Shown: in pieces, positions 8,898 through 16,525 of the stretch
Layout of the letters: the number at the start of each line of letters is the position of its first letter
Position numbering within the stretch: position 1 is the first letter of the stretch
Assembly (NCBI GenBank): GCA_025362705.1
Contig: JANYFH010000158.1
Location: 1 to 25,806, forward strand
Source: Betaproteobacteria bacterium
Lineage (GTDB): Bacteria > Pseudomonadota > Gammaproteobacteria > Burkholderiales > Usitatibacteraceae
Direction of reading: 5' to 3'
Length of the DNA: 25,806 nucleotides
Notes under the pieces: generated by a model
Told to the model about the DNA's origin: nothing
Seen by the model: only the letters and a program-made list of their open reading frames with translations
Databases searched by the model: none
Program-made: the position numbers and the translations under genes

Positions 8898-9170
8898 CTA
8901 CTTGAGTTGGGCGAGCAGCGGATTGCCGAACGCGAACAACATTGCGAGACCCACGCCGATAATGAAGGATGCGTCAATCAGGCCGAGTAACAGAAATACC
9001 TTGCCCTGCAATTGCGGGATGAGTTCTGGTTGGCGAGCTGCGCCCTCAAGAAACTTGGAGCACATGATGCCTACACCGATACAGGCACCCGCTGCGCCGA
9101 GACCAATGATGAGACCGATTCCAATTCCGGTGTACGCCTGAACCATGGCGATGAGTTGAAGCTTATCCAT
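8898..9170 (-). CDS. atpE: F1Fo ATP synthase subunit c (proteolipid ring)
   Basis: The c-ring carries ions across the membrane and drives rotation. The 90-residue protein has two hydrophobic helices joined by the polar loop KFLEGAARQPEL (about 39-50). The ion-binding carboxylate is Asp66 in LGLIDASFIIGVGL. The set of polar ligands typical of sodium-coupled c subunits is not visible, so proton coupling is inferred. It is slightly longer than E. coli c (79) at both ends, as is common in betaproteobacteria. A strong AAGGA ribosome-binding site precedes the ATG, fitting the high expression needed for a multi-copy subunit. YidC, encoded nearby, is the known insertase for c in E. coli. Confidence 0.97.
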   Translation of the reverse strand: MDKLQLIAMVQAYTGIGIGLIIGLGAAGACIGVGIMCSKFLEGAARQPELIPQLQGKVFLLLGLIDASFIIGVGLAMLFAFGNPLLAQLK

Positions 9171-9232
9171 GTTGAGTCCTTTCTGTGTTTATGGTTTGAT
9201 TCTAGAAATGTAATGCGAAGCGGGGCGTTAAA

Positions 9233-10039
9233 TCAGTGATGCTCGTGTGCCATGTTGATGTAGACGATGGTGAGCATCATGAAGATATAGGCTTGCAGAC
9301 CGACTATCAGAATGTGGAAAATGGACCAGCCCGCACCGAGTACGGCACCCATAATGGTACCTACCACGCCGGTTGCAGCCCACATGCCAAGCAGCAGGAA
9401 AATAATTTCGCCCGCATACATATTGCCGAACAACCGCAATGAATGTGACAAAGGCTTCGACACATATTCGACGATATTGAACAGCAAATTAAGTGGCCAA
9501 GCCCAGAATTTCGAGCCGAACGGTGAGCAGAACAACTCATGAATCCAGCCACCGAGGCCTTTGACAGCGACACTGAAGTAAAGCATCAGGAACCACACGG
9601 ACAGTGCCATCGCAAAAGTGGTATTAACGTCAGCCGTCGGCACGCCGCGCCATTCATGCTGATGAAATACATGTTCCATCACCCATCCGAAAATGTCGAT
9701 GGGCATGAACGCCATGGCGTTCATCATGATCACGAAAACGAAAACGCTCAATGCAAGGGGGGCGACGAACTTATTGACGTCGCCATGAGCGAAGGTGTTG
9801 CGGGATTGATCGGCAATAAAATCAAGCGCTATCTCTACAAACGCCTGGCGTTTGTTGGGCACGCCAGAGGTTGCACCACGAATCACCCACCACATAAATC
9901 CAAATGCGATCAGACCCAATACAACCGACGTCACCAAAGTATCGATATGGATCGTTCCAAGACCAGCAATCTCCATCTTGTTGTACGAAAGATGGTGGGT
10001 AATATACGAAGTTGCAGTGGTCTCGGTTCCGGAAGCCAT
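9233..10039 (-). CDS. atpB: F1Fo ATP synthase subunit a
   Basis: Subunit a forms the two ion half-channels next to the c-ring. The 268-residue protein has about five to six hydrophobic segments. The essential Arg is Arg202 in SLRLFGNMYAGE, and the partner Gln is Gln249 in GLQAYIFMMLTIVY; both are family hallmarks. The His-rich C-terminal tail (HEHH) is cosmetic as far as can be seen. It follows atpI by 12 nt and precedes atpE by 62 nt. Confidence 0.97.
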   Translation of the reverse strand: MASGTETTATSYITHHLSYNKMEIAGLGTIHIDTLVTSVVLGLIAFGFMWWVIRGATSGVPNKRQAFVEIALDFIADQSRNTFAHGDVNKFVAPLALSVFVFVIMMNAMAFMPIDIFGWVMEHVFHQHEWRGVPTADVNTTFAMALSVWFLMLYFSVAVKGLGGWIHELFCSPFGSKFWAWPLNLLFNIVEYVSKPLSHSLRLFGNMYAGEIIFLLLGMWAATGVVGTIMGAVLGAGWSIFHILIVGLQAYIFMMLTIVYINMAHEHH

Positions 10040-10051
10040 GGTGATGTGTGG

Positions 10052-10444
10052 TTATTTCTGGCGGGTAAAAATGGCGAGAGAGAAAATCAGTGTCGTAACG
10101 ATGAAGGTACCAATGAGCCCGGCACCAAAAACCTGGTTGTAGCTTGAAAACACCAGCCACAGCAATAAAACAATAACCAAAATCTTGGCCGACTCCGCAC
10201 GTAACATGCCGATCAGCGCATTTTCCGCAGAACCTTTGCCTACTCGAGATAGCATCGCACCGTACGTCAAGCCGCCAAGCAAGCTAATCAGCCCGCCAAG
10301 CAAAGCAGAAACACCCCAGTGCATGCCCCCCATGCCCCCAACAATCAGCGCTATTGAAAGCGTAGCTATTGCTTGATACTTGAGAACCGCGCGAATTTGC
10401 CCGCCTATTTGCCAGCCCTTTAACCAGTTCCGCAAGTGCAACAT
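10052..10444 (-). CDS. atpI: ATP synthase assembly protein AtpI
   Basis: AtpI is the first gene of most bacterial atp operons. It is an auxiliary membrane protein implicated in c-ring assembly and is not part of the finished enzyme. From the ATG at 10444 the product has 130 residues with four hydrophobic segments (about 25-42, 45-65, 80-100 and 105-125). The frame is open back to a TTG at 10468, but the promoter found upstream places the transcription start near 10470, leaving almost no leader for that TTG, so the ATG is preferred. AtpI sequences are poorly conserved; the call rests on length, topology and position. Confidence 0.88.
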   Translation of the reverse strand: MLHLRNWLKGWQIGGQIRAVLKYQAIATLSIALIVGGMGGMHWGVSALLGGLISLLGGLTYGAMLSRVGKGSAENALIGMLRAESAKILVIVLLLWLVFSSYNQVFGAGLIGTFIVTTLIFSLAIFTRQK

Positions 10445-10476
10445 TATTATCCGTCTGGAGCCAAGCAATCCTTTGG

Positions 10477-10506
10477 ATTTTAACTGCTTTTTGTCTTTCT
10501 GGTCAA
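10477..10506 (-). promoter_or_regulatory. Probable sigma70 promoter of the atp operon
   Basis: On the minus strand a -35 element TTGACC (10501-10506) and a -10 element TAAAAT (10477-10482) are separated by 18 nt. Each matches the sigma70 consensus at five of six positions. The predicted transcription start near 10470 lies about 26 nt before the atpI ATG. Confidence 0.72.
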
Positions 10507-10593
10507 GCTACGCGCGGATTCTTGGAGTCGGCTTCAAGGAGAATTCGCACCGATGCTGCGCCGCACAAAGTCGGCGAGAAACAATGCCCGTCA

Positions 10594-11451
10594 CTACTTC
10601 AATCCGGATCGCTCCAGAATGCCGTCCAACTGTTCCAGGCTGTGAAAATGAACGGTGAGGCTACCGCGTCCTTGTTTGTCGGCTTTCACCACAACCTTTG
10701 TACCCAGTTTTTCGGCAAGTGCGTTTTCGAGGTGCCGTGTATCCGCGCTCACCGACAACAAGGTCTTGCTGCTCTTCGGCGGCGCAAGTTCATGCTTGAC
10801 CATGCGCTCGGTTTCACGAACAGATAAGGCCTTAGCGACAATCTGGTGTGCAAGTTCGACTTGTTTGGACTTGGATAGGGCCAGCAATGCTCGTCCATGG
10901 CCCATGTCCAGTTTGGCGTTCATCACCATGTCCTGAACGGGCTTGGCGAGATCCAACAGGCGTAACAAATTCGTTACCGCTGCGCGGGATCGTCCCACCG
11001 CTTTTGCGGCAGTTTCGTGGGTCAATTTGAATTCGTCGATCAGCCTTTTGATGCCCGCAGCCTCTTCAATCGCATTAAGATCTTCGCGTTGAATATTTTC
11101 GATTAGACCAATGCCCAACGCATGCTCGTCGGCGATCTCCCGCACGAGCGCAGGCACGGTAGCCAACCCTGCGATCTGGGCTGCGCGCCAGCGACGTTCA
11201 CCTGCCACAATTTCAAACTTACCCGCCTTAGTTTCGCGTACCAGGATTGGTTGCACGATGCCGCGGCTTTTGATGGATTCGGCTAATTCTTCCAGCGCGA
11301 CTTCGTCCATGTGAGTACGGGGCTGATATTTGCCGGGCGAGAGATCGGAGATGGCGATCTCCCGTAGAACACTGTCGTCTCTGGTGCTATCTGGCTTACC
11401 CCCGCCGAGAAGTGCGTCCAATCCCCGGCCCAACCCTTTTGGTTTGATCAT
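10594..11451 (-). CDS. parB: Chromosome partitioning protein ParB (Spo0J family)
   Basis: ParB binds parS sites near the origin, spreads as a CTP-dependent clamp and stimulates ParA to move the origin. The 285-residue protein begins with the KGLGRGLDALLGG motif (about 5-18), which in the family contacts ParA. It has the CTP-binding GERRWRA box at 84-90, ENIQREDLNAIEEA at 118-131, a helix-turn-helix at about 143-166 and a C-terminal dimerisation region. The ATG overlaps the parA stop codon by 4 nt and has an AAGGA ribosome-binding site, so translation is coupled to parA. Two parS-type palindromes lie in this window near mnmE. Confidence 0.97.
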   Translation of the reverse strand: MIKPKGLGRGLDALLGGGKPDSTRDDSVLREIAISDLSPGKYQPRTHMDEVALEELAESIKSRGIVQPILVRETKAGKFEIVAGERRWRAAQIAGLATVPALVREIADEHALGIGLIENIQREDLNAIEEAAGIKRLIDEFKLTHETAAKAVGRSRAAVTNLLRLLDLAKPVQDMVMNAKLDMGHGRALLALSKSKQVELAHQIVAKALSVRETERMVKHELAPPKSSKTLLSVSADTRHLENALAEKLGTKVVVKADKQGRGSLTVHFHSLEQLDGILERSGLK

Positions 11452-12227
11452 GCGACTTCCTTAATGGGTATGCCTTCACGCGCAAGCAGCTCCTTGGCGA
11501 AAGCGAAGTGTGCCTGCGCCCCCTTTGAAGCAGGGTCATGCAGGATCACCGGCTTTCCAAAAGAGGGGGCTTCAGCGATCCGGATGTTACGTGGAATAAC
11601 AGTATCGAATACCTTGTCGCCAAAGTGATTCTTGATTTCATCGGAGACTTGCGTGGTGAGCGAAGAGCGCGGATCGTACATGGTTCGCACTAGCGCTTCA
11701 ATTTCGATCGTTGGATTCAAATTCGCTTTTACTTTTCGCAGTGTGCCAACCAGATCACTCAAGCCCTCAAGTGCGTAGTACTCGCACTGCATGGGTATGA
11801 TCACGGCGTTGGCCGCGGTCAACGCGTTCACGGTCAACATGTTTAATGCGGGCGGACAATCGATCACCGCAAACGTGTAGTCGTTCTCGACCAGCGCAAG
11901 CGCTTGCTTCAGGCGAAACTCTCGCTGCTCAATATTAATCAACTCAATTTCTGCGCCAGCGAGTTCGCGATTGGCGGGCAACACATCGAAACCGCTTTCT
12001 GTTCGCAATCGTGCCTCGGCAACTGCATAGTCACCCAGCAAGACACCGTATACGGTTTTCTCAACCCCGTTCTTGTCGATACCACTACCTGTCGTCGCAT
12101 TCCCCTGCGGGTCGAGGTCGATCAGCAATACCCGCTGACCATAGTGGGCAAGTGTGGCAGAAAGATTCACCGCGACTGAGGTTTTTCCCACGCCGCCTTT
12201 TTGATTTGCAACAGCAAAAACCTTCAT
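11448..12227 (-). CDS. parA: Chromosome partitioning ATPase ParA (Soj family)
   Basis: ParA is a dimeric, DNA-binding ATPase forming the nucleoid gradient that ParB follows during origin segregation. From the ATG at 12227 it has 259 residues, with the deviant Walker A motif KGGVGKT at 10-16 including the signature Lys10, the A' motif IDLDPQGN at 36-43, and Walker B AVIDCPPALN. An upstream in-frame extension of 24 residues runs into rsmG and has no family similarity; the ATG at 12227 has an AAGG ribosome-binding site and starts right at MKVFAVANQKGG as expected. It follows rsmG by 7 nt. The lack of an N-terminal DNA-binding domain indicates the chromosomal type Ia-short/Soj class rather than a plasmid ParA. 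Confidence 0.97.
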   Translation of the reverse strand: MKVFAVANQKGGVGKTSVAVNLSATLAHYGQRVLLIDLDPQGNATTGSGIDKNGVEKTVYGVLLGDYAVAEARLRTESGFDVLPANRELAGAEIELINIEQREFRLKQALALVENDYTFAVIDCPPALNMLTVNALTAANAVIIPMQCEYYALEGLSDLVGTLRKVKANLNPTIEIEALVRTMYDPRSSLTTQVSDEIKNHFGDKVFDTVIPRNIRIAEAPSFGKPVILHDPASKGAQAHFAFAKELLAREGIPIKEVA

Positions 12228-12234
12228 CAACGCC

Positions 12235-12912
12235 TTATTTTTTCTCTTGGTTTTTCTTGATAACAACAAGATGGCGTTGGCCATCGACCTGCGGAACATT
12301 TAGTTGAATCACTTGCTCAACAGCGAATCCTGCCGGGATGCGCGCGATTTCATCAAATGGATGCACGCCTTTCATCGCCAGCATTTTTCCGTCATCGGCA
12401 CACAAGTGTCCAGCGCCGACGATAAAATCCTTTAGCTCTGCAAATGCGCGCGAAATGACGACATCAAAATTGTACGGAGGTTGATATTTTTCCACGCGTT
12501 CAGTTACCACGTCGGCGTTGGCGAGTCCCAGCTCGCCTATCACATGGCGCACAAAGGTGGTTTTCTTGGTGATCGTATCGAGCATGGTGATGCGTACCTT
12601 GGGCGCCACGGTGGCAAGCGCGATTGCAAGCGGTATTCCGGGCAGCCCGCCGCCGGTGCCCACATCCAATATCTTGTTCGGCTCACCAACTTGTTGAAGC
12701 ACAGAGAGGCTATCAAGAATATGCAGGCCAATCATGCGTTCCTGCTCACGAATTGCCGTCAGGTTGTAGACCTTGTTCCATTTGTCGAGCAAAGTTACAT
12801 AACGCAATAAACTCAGTTTAGCGGTCTGATCGAGCGCTAAACCCATTTGCGTCAAACCACTTTCGAGTAACTCACTTGGCGTAGAAGTGGATAAAAGTAC
12901 TGCGCTGTTCAT
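12235..12912 (-). CDS. rsmG: 16S rRNA (guanine-527-N7)-methyltransferase RsmG (GidB)
   Basis: RsmG methylates G527 of 16S rRNA using S-adenosylmethionine; loss causes low-level streptomycin resistance in E. coli. The protein has 225 residues. Seen: KWNKVYNLTAIR at 44-55 and the SAM-binding motif DVGTGGGLPGIP at 83-94, followed by the ISRAFAEL segment, all typical. The ribosome-binding site before the chosen ATG is weak, and a second Met at residue 23 is possible. It follows mnmG by 25 nt and precedes parA by 7 nt, the usual gidA-gidB-parA-parB order. Confidence 0.95.
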   Translation of the reverse strand: MNSAVLLSTSTPSELLESGLTQMGLALDQTAKLSLLRYVTLLDKWNKVYNLTAIREQERMIGLHILDSLSVLQQVGEPNKILDVGTGGGLPGIPLAIALATVAPKVRITMLDTITKKTTFVRHVIGELGLANADVVTERVEKYQPPYNFDVVISRAFAELKDFIVGAGHLCADDGKMLAMKGVHPFDEIARIPAGFAVEQVIQLNVPQVDGQRHLVVIKKNQEKK

Positions 12913-12937
12913 GTTCGCGATTTCATGTCGACGGTGA

Positions 12938-14857
12938 TCAGGCTGATCGCTGTTCGGCGGCGATCCTTGATGCTGCGAATCCGCGCTTCACATGCACCAA
13001 CAATAGCGAAATTGCTGCCGGCGTGATGCCCTGAATACGCGCGGCCTGTCCAACAGTTTCCGGTTTGTGTTGATTCAGTTTCAGCTGCACCTCTTTGGAT
13101 AGACCGTGCACGCGGAGATAATCTATATCGTGTGGCAACCGTGTTTCTTCTTGTGCGCGACTGTTTTCAACTTCGTGCTGTTGGCGGTCGATGTAGCCTT
13201 GGTATTTCGCAGCGATTTCGACTTGTTCAGTGACGGCTGCAGATAAACACGGCGTCTCCCCGACACCGAGTGACATCAAATCGGCATGCGAAATATTCGG
13301 GCGTCGCAATAAGTCAAACAATGAATATTCGCGCTCTATTTCCTGTCCCAATACTCGTATTGCATCTGCTGACGCGATTTTGGCAGGGTGCGCCCATGTC
13401 GCTTTTAATCGCGCGGTTTCACGCTCTATCGCTTCGCGTTTTTCGCAGTAAACCTGCCAGCGCACATCATCCACCAGCCCAAGTCGGCGACCGATTTCGG
13501 TCAGACGATTGTCCGCATTGTCTTCGCGCAATTGCAGGCGATATTCTGCGCGACTCGTGAACATGCGGTACGGTTCAGTAACGCCACGGGTGATTAAATC
13601 ATCTACCAGCACACCCAGATAAGCCTCATCGCGACGCGGGCTCCAACCCTCACGGCCTTTGCTCAAGAGCGCAGCGTTAATACCCGATAACATCCCCTGA
13701 GCAGCAGCCTCTTCATAACCAGTCGTACCATTGATTTGGCCGGCGAAAAACAAACCGGTGATGGTCTTGGTTTCGAGCGTTGCTTTGAGTCCCCGCGGAT
13801 CAAAATAATCGTATTCGATCGCGTAGCCAGGGCGTACCACGTGCACGTTTTCCAAGCCGGGAATTGATCGCACAAAATTCAACTGCACATCAAAAGGCAA
13901 TGAGGTCGAAATACCATTGGGATAGACCTCATTGGTTGTGAGGCCTTCCGGTTCGAGAAATATCTGGTGACTCGTTTTGTCTGCAAACCGGTGAATCTTG
14001 TCTTCTATCGATGGGCAGTATCGCGGGCCAACACCCTCGATCACGCCGGTAAACATGGGCGAACGATCCAGACCTGCGCGTATGGCGTCGTGCGTCTTCT
14101 CGTTGGTGTGCGTTATCCAGCAGCTGAGCTGATGCGGGTGCATGTCGCGTTTACCCAAATACGAAAATACAGGGGTGGGCTGGTCACCAGCTTGTTCGAT
14201 GCATTTGGAAAAATCTATGCTGCGACCGTCCAGGCGAGGTGGGGTACCAGTCTTGAGTCGACCGACGGGGAGTTTCAACTCGCGCAGACGTGCTGCGAGC
14301 GTGAGAGAGGGTGGGTCACCCGCACGCCCCGCAGCATAATTTTGCATGCCTACATGAATCTTGCCCGCCAGAAACGTTCCCGTCGTGAGCACAACTGATT
14401 CAGTATAAAAGCGAATGCCTACTTGCGTTATTGCCCCTGCCACTCTTGGAGCTCCGTTGGCATCCTCAATAATAAGGTCGTCTACCGCCTGCTGGAAAAG
14501 CCATAGATTTTGCTGATTCTCCAAGCGCTTTCTAATCGCTGCCCTGTACAGTACGCGATCAGCTTGCGCGCGCGTAGCTCTGACCGCGGGACCTTTGCTA
14601 GCATTGAGCGTGCGAAACTGGATGCCCGCTTCATCAGTGGCAATGGCCATCGCCCCGCCCATTGCATCGATCTCTTTGACGAGATGGCCTTTACCAATGC
14701 CGCCGATAGATGGATTGCAGGACATTTGCCCTAATGTTTCGATGGCATGAGAAAGCAACAGCGTCTTGGCGCCCGACCGCGCACTGGCAAGGGCTGCCTC
14801 GGTGCCCGCATGACCGCCGCCAATCACTATTACATCAAATTTACTTGGAAAATCCAT
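12938..14857 (-). CDS. mnmG: tRNA uridine-5-carboxymethylaminomethyl modification enzyme MnmG (GidA)
   Basis: MnmG is the FAD enzyme that, with MnmE, installs the carboxymethylaminomethyl group on wobble uridine 34 of several tRNAs. The 639-residue protein matches family length. Seen: dinucleotide-binding GGGHAG at 13-18, CNPSIGGIGKGHLVKEIDA at 47-65, GPAVRATRAQAD at 89-100, and LKTGTPPRLDG, all highly conserved; the C-terminal helical domain that binds MnmE is complete. It heads the mnmG-rsmG-parA-parB group. No convincing promoter was found in the 155-nt gap before it, and its ribosome-binding site is weak. Confidence 0.97.
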   Translation of the reverse strand: MDFPSKFDVIVIGGGHAGTEAALASARSGAKTLLLSHAIETLGQMSCNPSIGGIGKGHLVKEIDAMGGAMAIATDEAGIQFRTLNASKGPAVRATRAQADRVLYRAAIRKRLENQQNLWLFQQAVDDLIIEDANGAPRVAGAITQVGIRFYTESVVLTTGTFLAGKIHVGMQNYAAGRAGDPPSLTLAARLRELKLPVGRLKTGTPPRLDGRSIDFSKCIEQAGDQPTPVFSYLGKRDMHPHQLSCWITHTNEKTHDAIRAGLDRSPMFTGVIEGVGPRYCPSIEDKIHRFADKTSHQIFLEPEGLTTNEVYPNGISTSLPFDVQLNFVRSIPGLENVHVVRPGYAIEYDYFDPRGLKATLETKTITGLFFAGQINGTTGYEEAAAQGMLSGINAALLSKGREGWSPRRDEAYLGVLVDDLITRGVTEPYRMFTSRAEYRLQLREDNADNRLTEIGRRLGLVDDVRWQVYCEKREAIERETARLKATWAHPAKIASADAIRVLGQEIEREYSLFDLLRRPNISHADLMSLGVGETPCLSAAVTEQVEIAAKYQGYIDRQQHEVENSRAQEETRLPHDIDYLRVHGLSKEVQLKLNQHKPETVGQAARIQGITPAAISLLLVHVKRGFAASRIAAEQRSA

Positions 14858-15012
14858 CGTTTGTGTGAGGTTTGTACCTTCAGTAACAGGGGGCGAATTT
14901 TATGCTATTGACCGCCAAATGGCTATCGAAACGCTCTCGATTAACTGCCTGGCATATTTTCATCGCGCCAACATGAACGCTCCTGCAATGCAGGAAACTT
15001 CAACACATCTAG

Positions 15013-16383
15013 TCATTTGCCGACGCAAAACCGGCTGAATATTTCTCCCAGGAGATCATCCGACGTGAATTCGCCGGTAATGCGTGAAAACGCGCGCTGC
15101 GCCAGTCGCAACTCCTCTGCGAAGAGCTCATATTGACCTTCAAGCGCAGAGGCGGTAGCGATATGGGTTGTTGCTTCATTCAGCGCCTGAAGATGACGTT
15201 CCCGCGCCAAAAACACGCCCTCACCTCCGGGCTGCCAGCCGGCGACGTCAAGCAGCCATTTTCGCAATTCATCGATCCCATCACCCATTAACGCAGAAAC
15301 CTGAATTGCCATTTGGCGTTCGTGTGGAACGCCTCGTCGTGTTTCACGTGAAACAATGGCTGGGCCGTATAAGTCTATTTTGTTGTATATGGAAACAACC
15401 GGCAGGCTACCAGGCAGTCGATTCAATATCTCCGCTTCCTTGATACCCGCCATTTCTCCTGCCTCGGTGATAAGAAGCGCTGCACCGGCTGTTTCAATCG
15501 TCGCCCATGTGCGGGCAATACCTATTTTTTCTACCTCGTCATCAGTGGTTCGCAGACCGGCTGTATCGATCAGATGAATGGGCACGCCATTCAGATGAAT
15601 TGTCGCCCGTACATGATCACGTGTCGTGCCGGCGATGGGCGTCACAATCGCTACCTCCTCGCCGGCAAGGCGATTGAGGAGACTGGATTTTCCGACGTTC
15701 GGACGACCGATCAACACAACGGTGAGACCATCGCGAAGAACCGCGCCCTGCTTGGCTTTCCCGCACAAATCGGCCTGTAAGTTTTGTATTTGCTGGAGTT
15801 TCGACTCCTGAGCTGCGCGGTCTGCAGGGTCAATTTCCTCCTCTGGAAAATCAATGCATGCTTCAACATGCATGCGCAAATCCGTCAATCGCCTGTTCAA
15901 CTCATGTACACATGCGGAAAATTCCCCCGTCAATATTCGGGCGGCGGACTTGGCCGCCTCCTCGGAGCTGGCGTCTATCAGATCGGCGACGCTTTCAGCC
16001 TGCGCGAGGTCGAGCTTGTCATTCAAAAATGCGCGCTCGGTAAACTCACCCGGCCGGGCAATGCTGCAGCCCAGTTCCAGGCAACGACGTAGCAGACGCT
16101 GCATCACAGCAGGACCGCCATGCCCTTGCAGCTCCAGAACATCTTCGCCCGTATATGAATAAGGTGCCGGAAAAAATAGCGCGATGCCTTGGTCGATCGC
16201 GATTCCGGCGCCGTCAAGAAAACTGGTGAGTGTGGCCTGCCTTGGTTTGAGCGTCCGCCCGGCGAGCGCGAGTGTCAGCGTTTTCACGCCACGACCCGAC
16301 ACCCGTACAACACCAATGCCACCGCGCCCGGGTGCGGTGGCAATTGCGGCAATCAGGTTCTTGGAGGTTGACAGTGAATTCAT
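15013..16383 (-). CDS. mnmE: tRNA modification GTPase MnmE (TrmE)
   Basis: MnmE is the GTPase partner of MnmG in wobble-uridine modification and uses a methylene-tetrahydrofolate one-carbon unit. The 456-residue protein has an N-terminal folate-binding domain (about 1-120, with APGRGGIGVVRVSG at 17-30) and a helical domain. The inserted G domain has G1 GRPNVGKS at 226-233, TPIAGTTRDH at 248-257, DTAG at 273-276 and NKID at 334-337. The C-terminus is CVGK with the conserved Cys453. Codons 344-348 (VSRET) coincide with a perfect parS site, a dual-use stretch of DNA. A second parS-like palindrome lies 30 nt upstream of the start codon. The ribosome-binding site is weak. Confidence 0.97.
   Translation of the reverse strand: MNSLSTSKNLIAAIATAPGRGGIGVVRVSGRGVKTLTLALAGRTLKPRQATLTSFLDGAGIAIDQGIALFFPAPYSYTGEDVLELQGHGGPAVMQRLLRRCLELGCSIARPGEFTERAFLNDKLDLAQAESVADLIDASSEEAAKSAARILTGEFSACVHELNRRLTDLRMHVEACIDFPEEEIDPADRAAQESKLQQIQNLQADLCGKAKQGAVLRDGLTVVLIGRPNVGKSSLLNRLAGEEVAIVTPIAGTTRDHVRATIHLNGVPIHLIDTAGLRTTDDEVEKIGIARTWATIETAGAALLITEAGEMAGIKEAEILNRLPGSLPVVSIYNKIDLYGPAIVSRETRRGVPHERQMAIQVSALMGDGIDELRKWLLDVAGWQPGGEGVFLARERHLQALNEATTHIATASALEGQYELFAEELRLAQRAFSRITGEFTSDDLLGEIFSRFCVGK
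15340..15355. promoter_or_regulatory. parS centromere site (ParB binding), inside mnmE
   Basis: TGTTTCACGTGAAACA is a perfect 16-bp palindrome matching the universal chromosomal parS consensus TGTTNCACGTGAAACA at every position. It lies within the mnmE reading frame, about 3.9 kb from parB and 4.2 kb from dnaA, where ParB loading sites are expected. Confidence 0.93.
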
Positions 16384-16412
16384 CAGGTTGTGTGGCCGAG
16401 CGATGGCAGTGT

Positions 16413-16428
16413 TGTTCCACGTGGAACG
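16413..16428. promoter_or_regulatory. Second parS-like site in the mnmE leader
   Basis: TGTTCCACGTGGAACG contains a perfect 14-bp palindrome GTTCCACGTGGAAC. It differs from the first parS by a symmetrical substitution in each arm, a variant known from parS sites in Pseudomonas. It sits 30 nt upstream of the mnmE start codon, so ParB binding could affect mnmE transcription. Confidence 0.8.
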
Positions 16429-16467
16429 TTTGAATTCATCAGCGGCGAATGTATCACGCCACGAATA

Positions 16468-16498
16468 AAAAAGCCGCTGACTCTGTCACCGGCTTTTT
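16468..16498. terminator. Bidirectional intrinsic terminator between yidC and mnmE
   Basis: AAAAAGCCG (16468-16476) pairs with CGGCTTTTT (16490-16498). Inside, after one C-C mismatch, TGAC pairs with GTCA around a 3-nt loop. The stem has a T-run on both strands. In the direction of the genes it follows the yidC stop codon (16526) by about 27 nt and so separates yidC from mnmE. Confidence 0.88.
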
Positions 16499-16525
16499 CG
16501 GTTCTCAACCATCTAGTCTTAGATT

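Noticed and set aside
8898..9170. Possibility that subunit c is sodium-coupled
   Set aside because: The carboxylate is Asp followed by Ala-Ser-Phe, without the usual set of sodium ligands; proton coupling is the simpler reading.
10811..10821. GTTTCACGAAC resembling parS inside parB
   Set aside because: Only the left arm matches; the right arm of the palindrome is broken, unlike the two sites near mnmE.
12886..12894. AGTGGATAA, an 8-of-9 DnaA box
   Set aside because: It lies alone within the rsmG coding sequence, 6.5 kb from dnaA; a single one-mismatch hit of this length is expected by chance.
14981..14995. Perfect hairpin TCCTGC-AAT-GCAGGA after mnmE
   Set aside because: There is no T-run on the minus strand and the stem is only 6 bp, so a terminator call is not supported.
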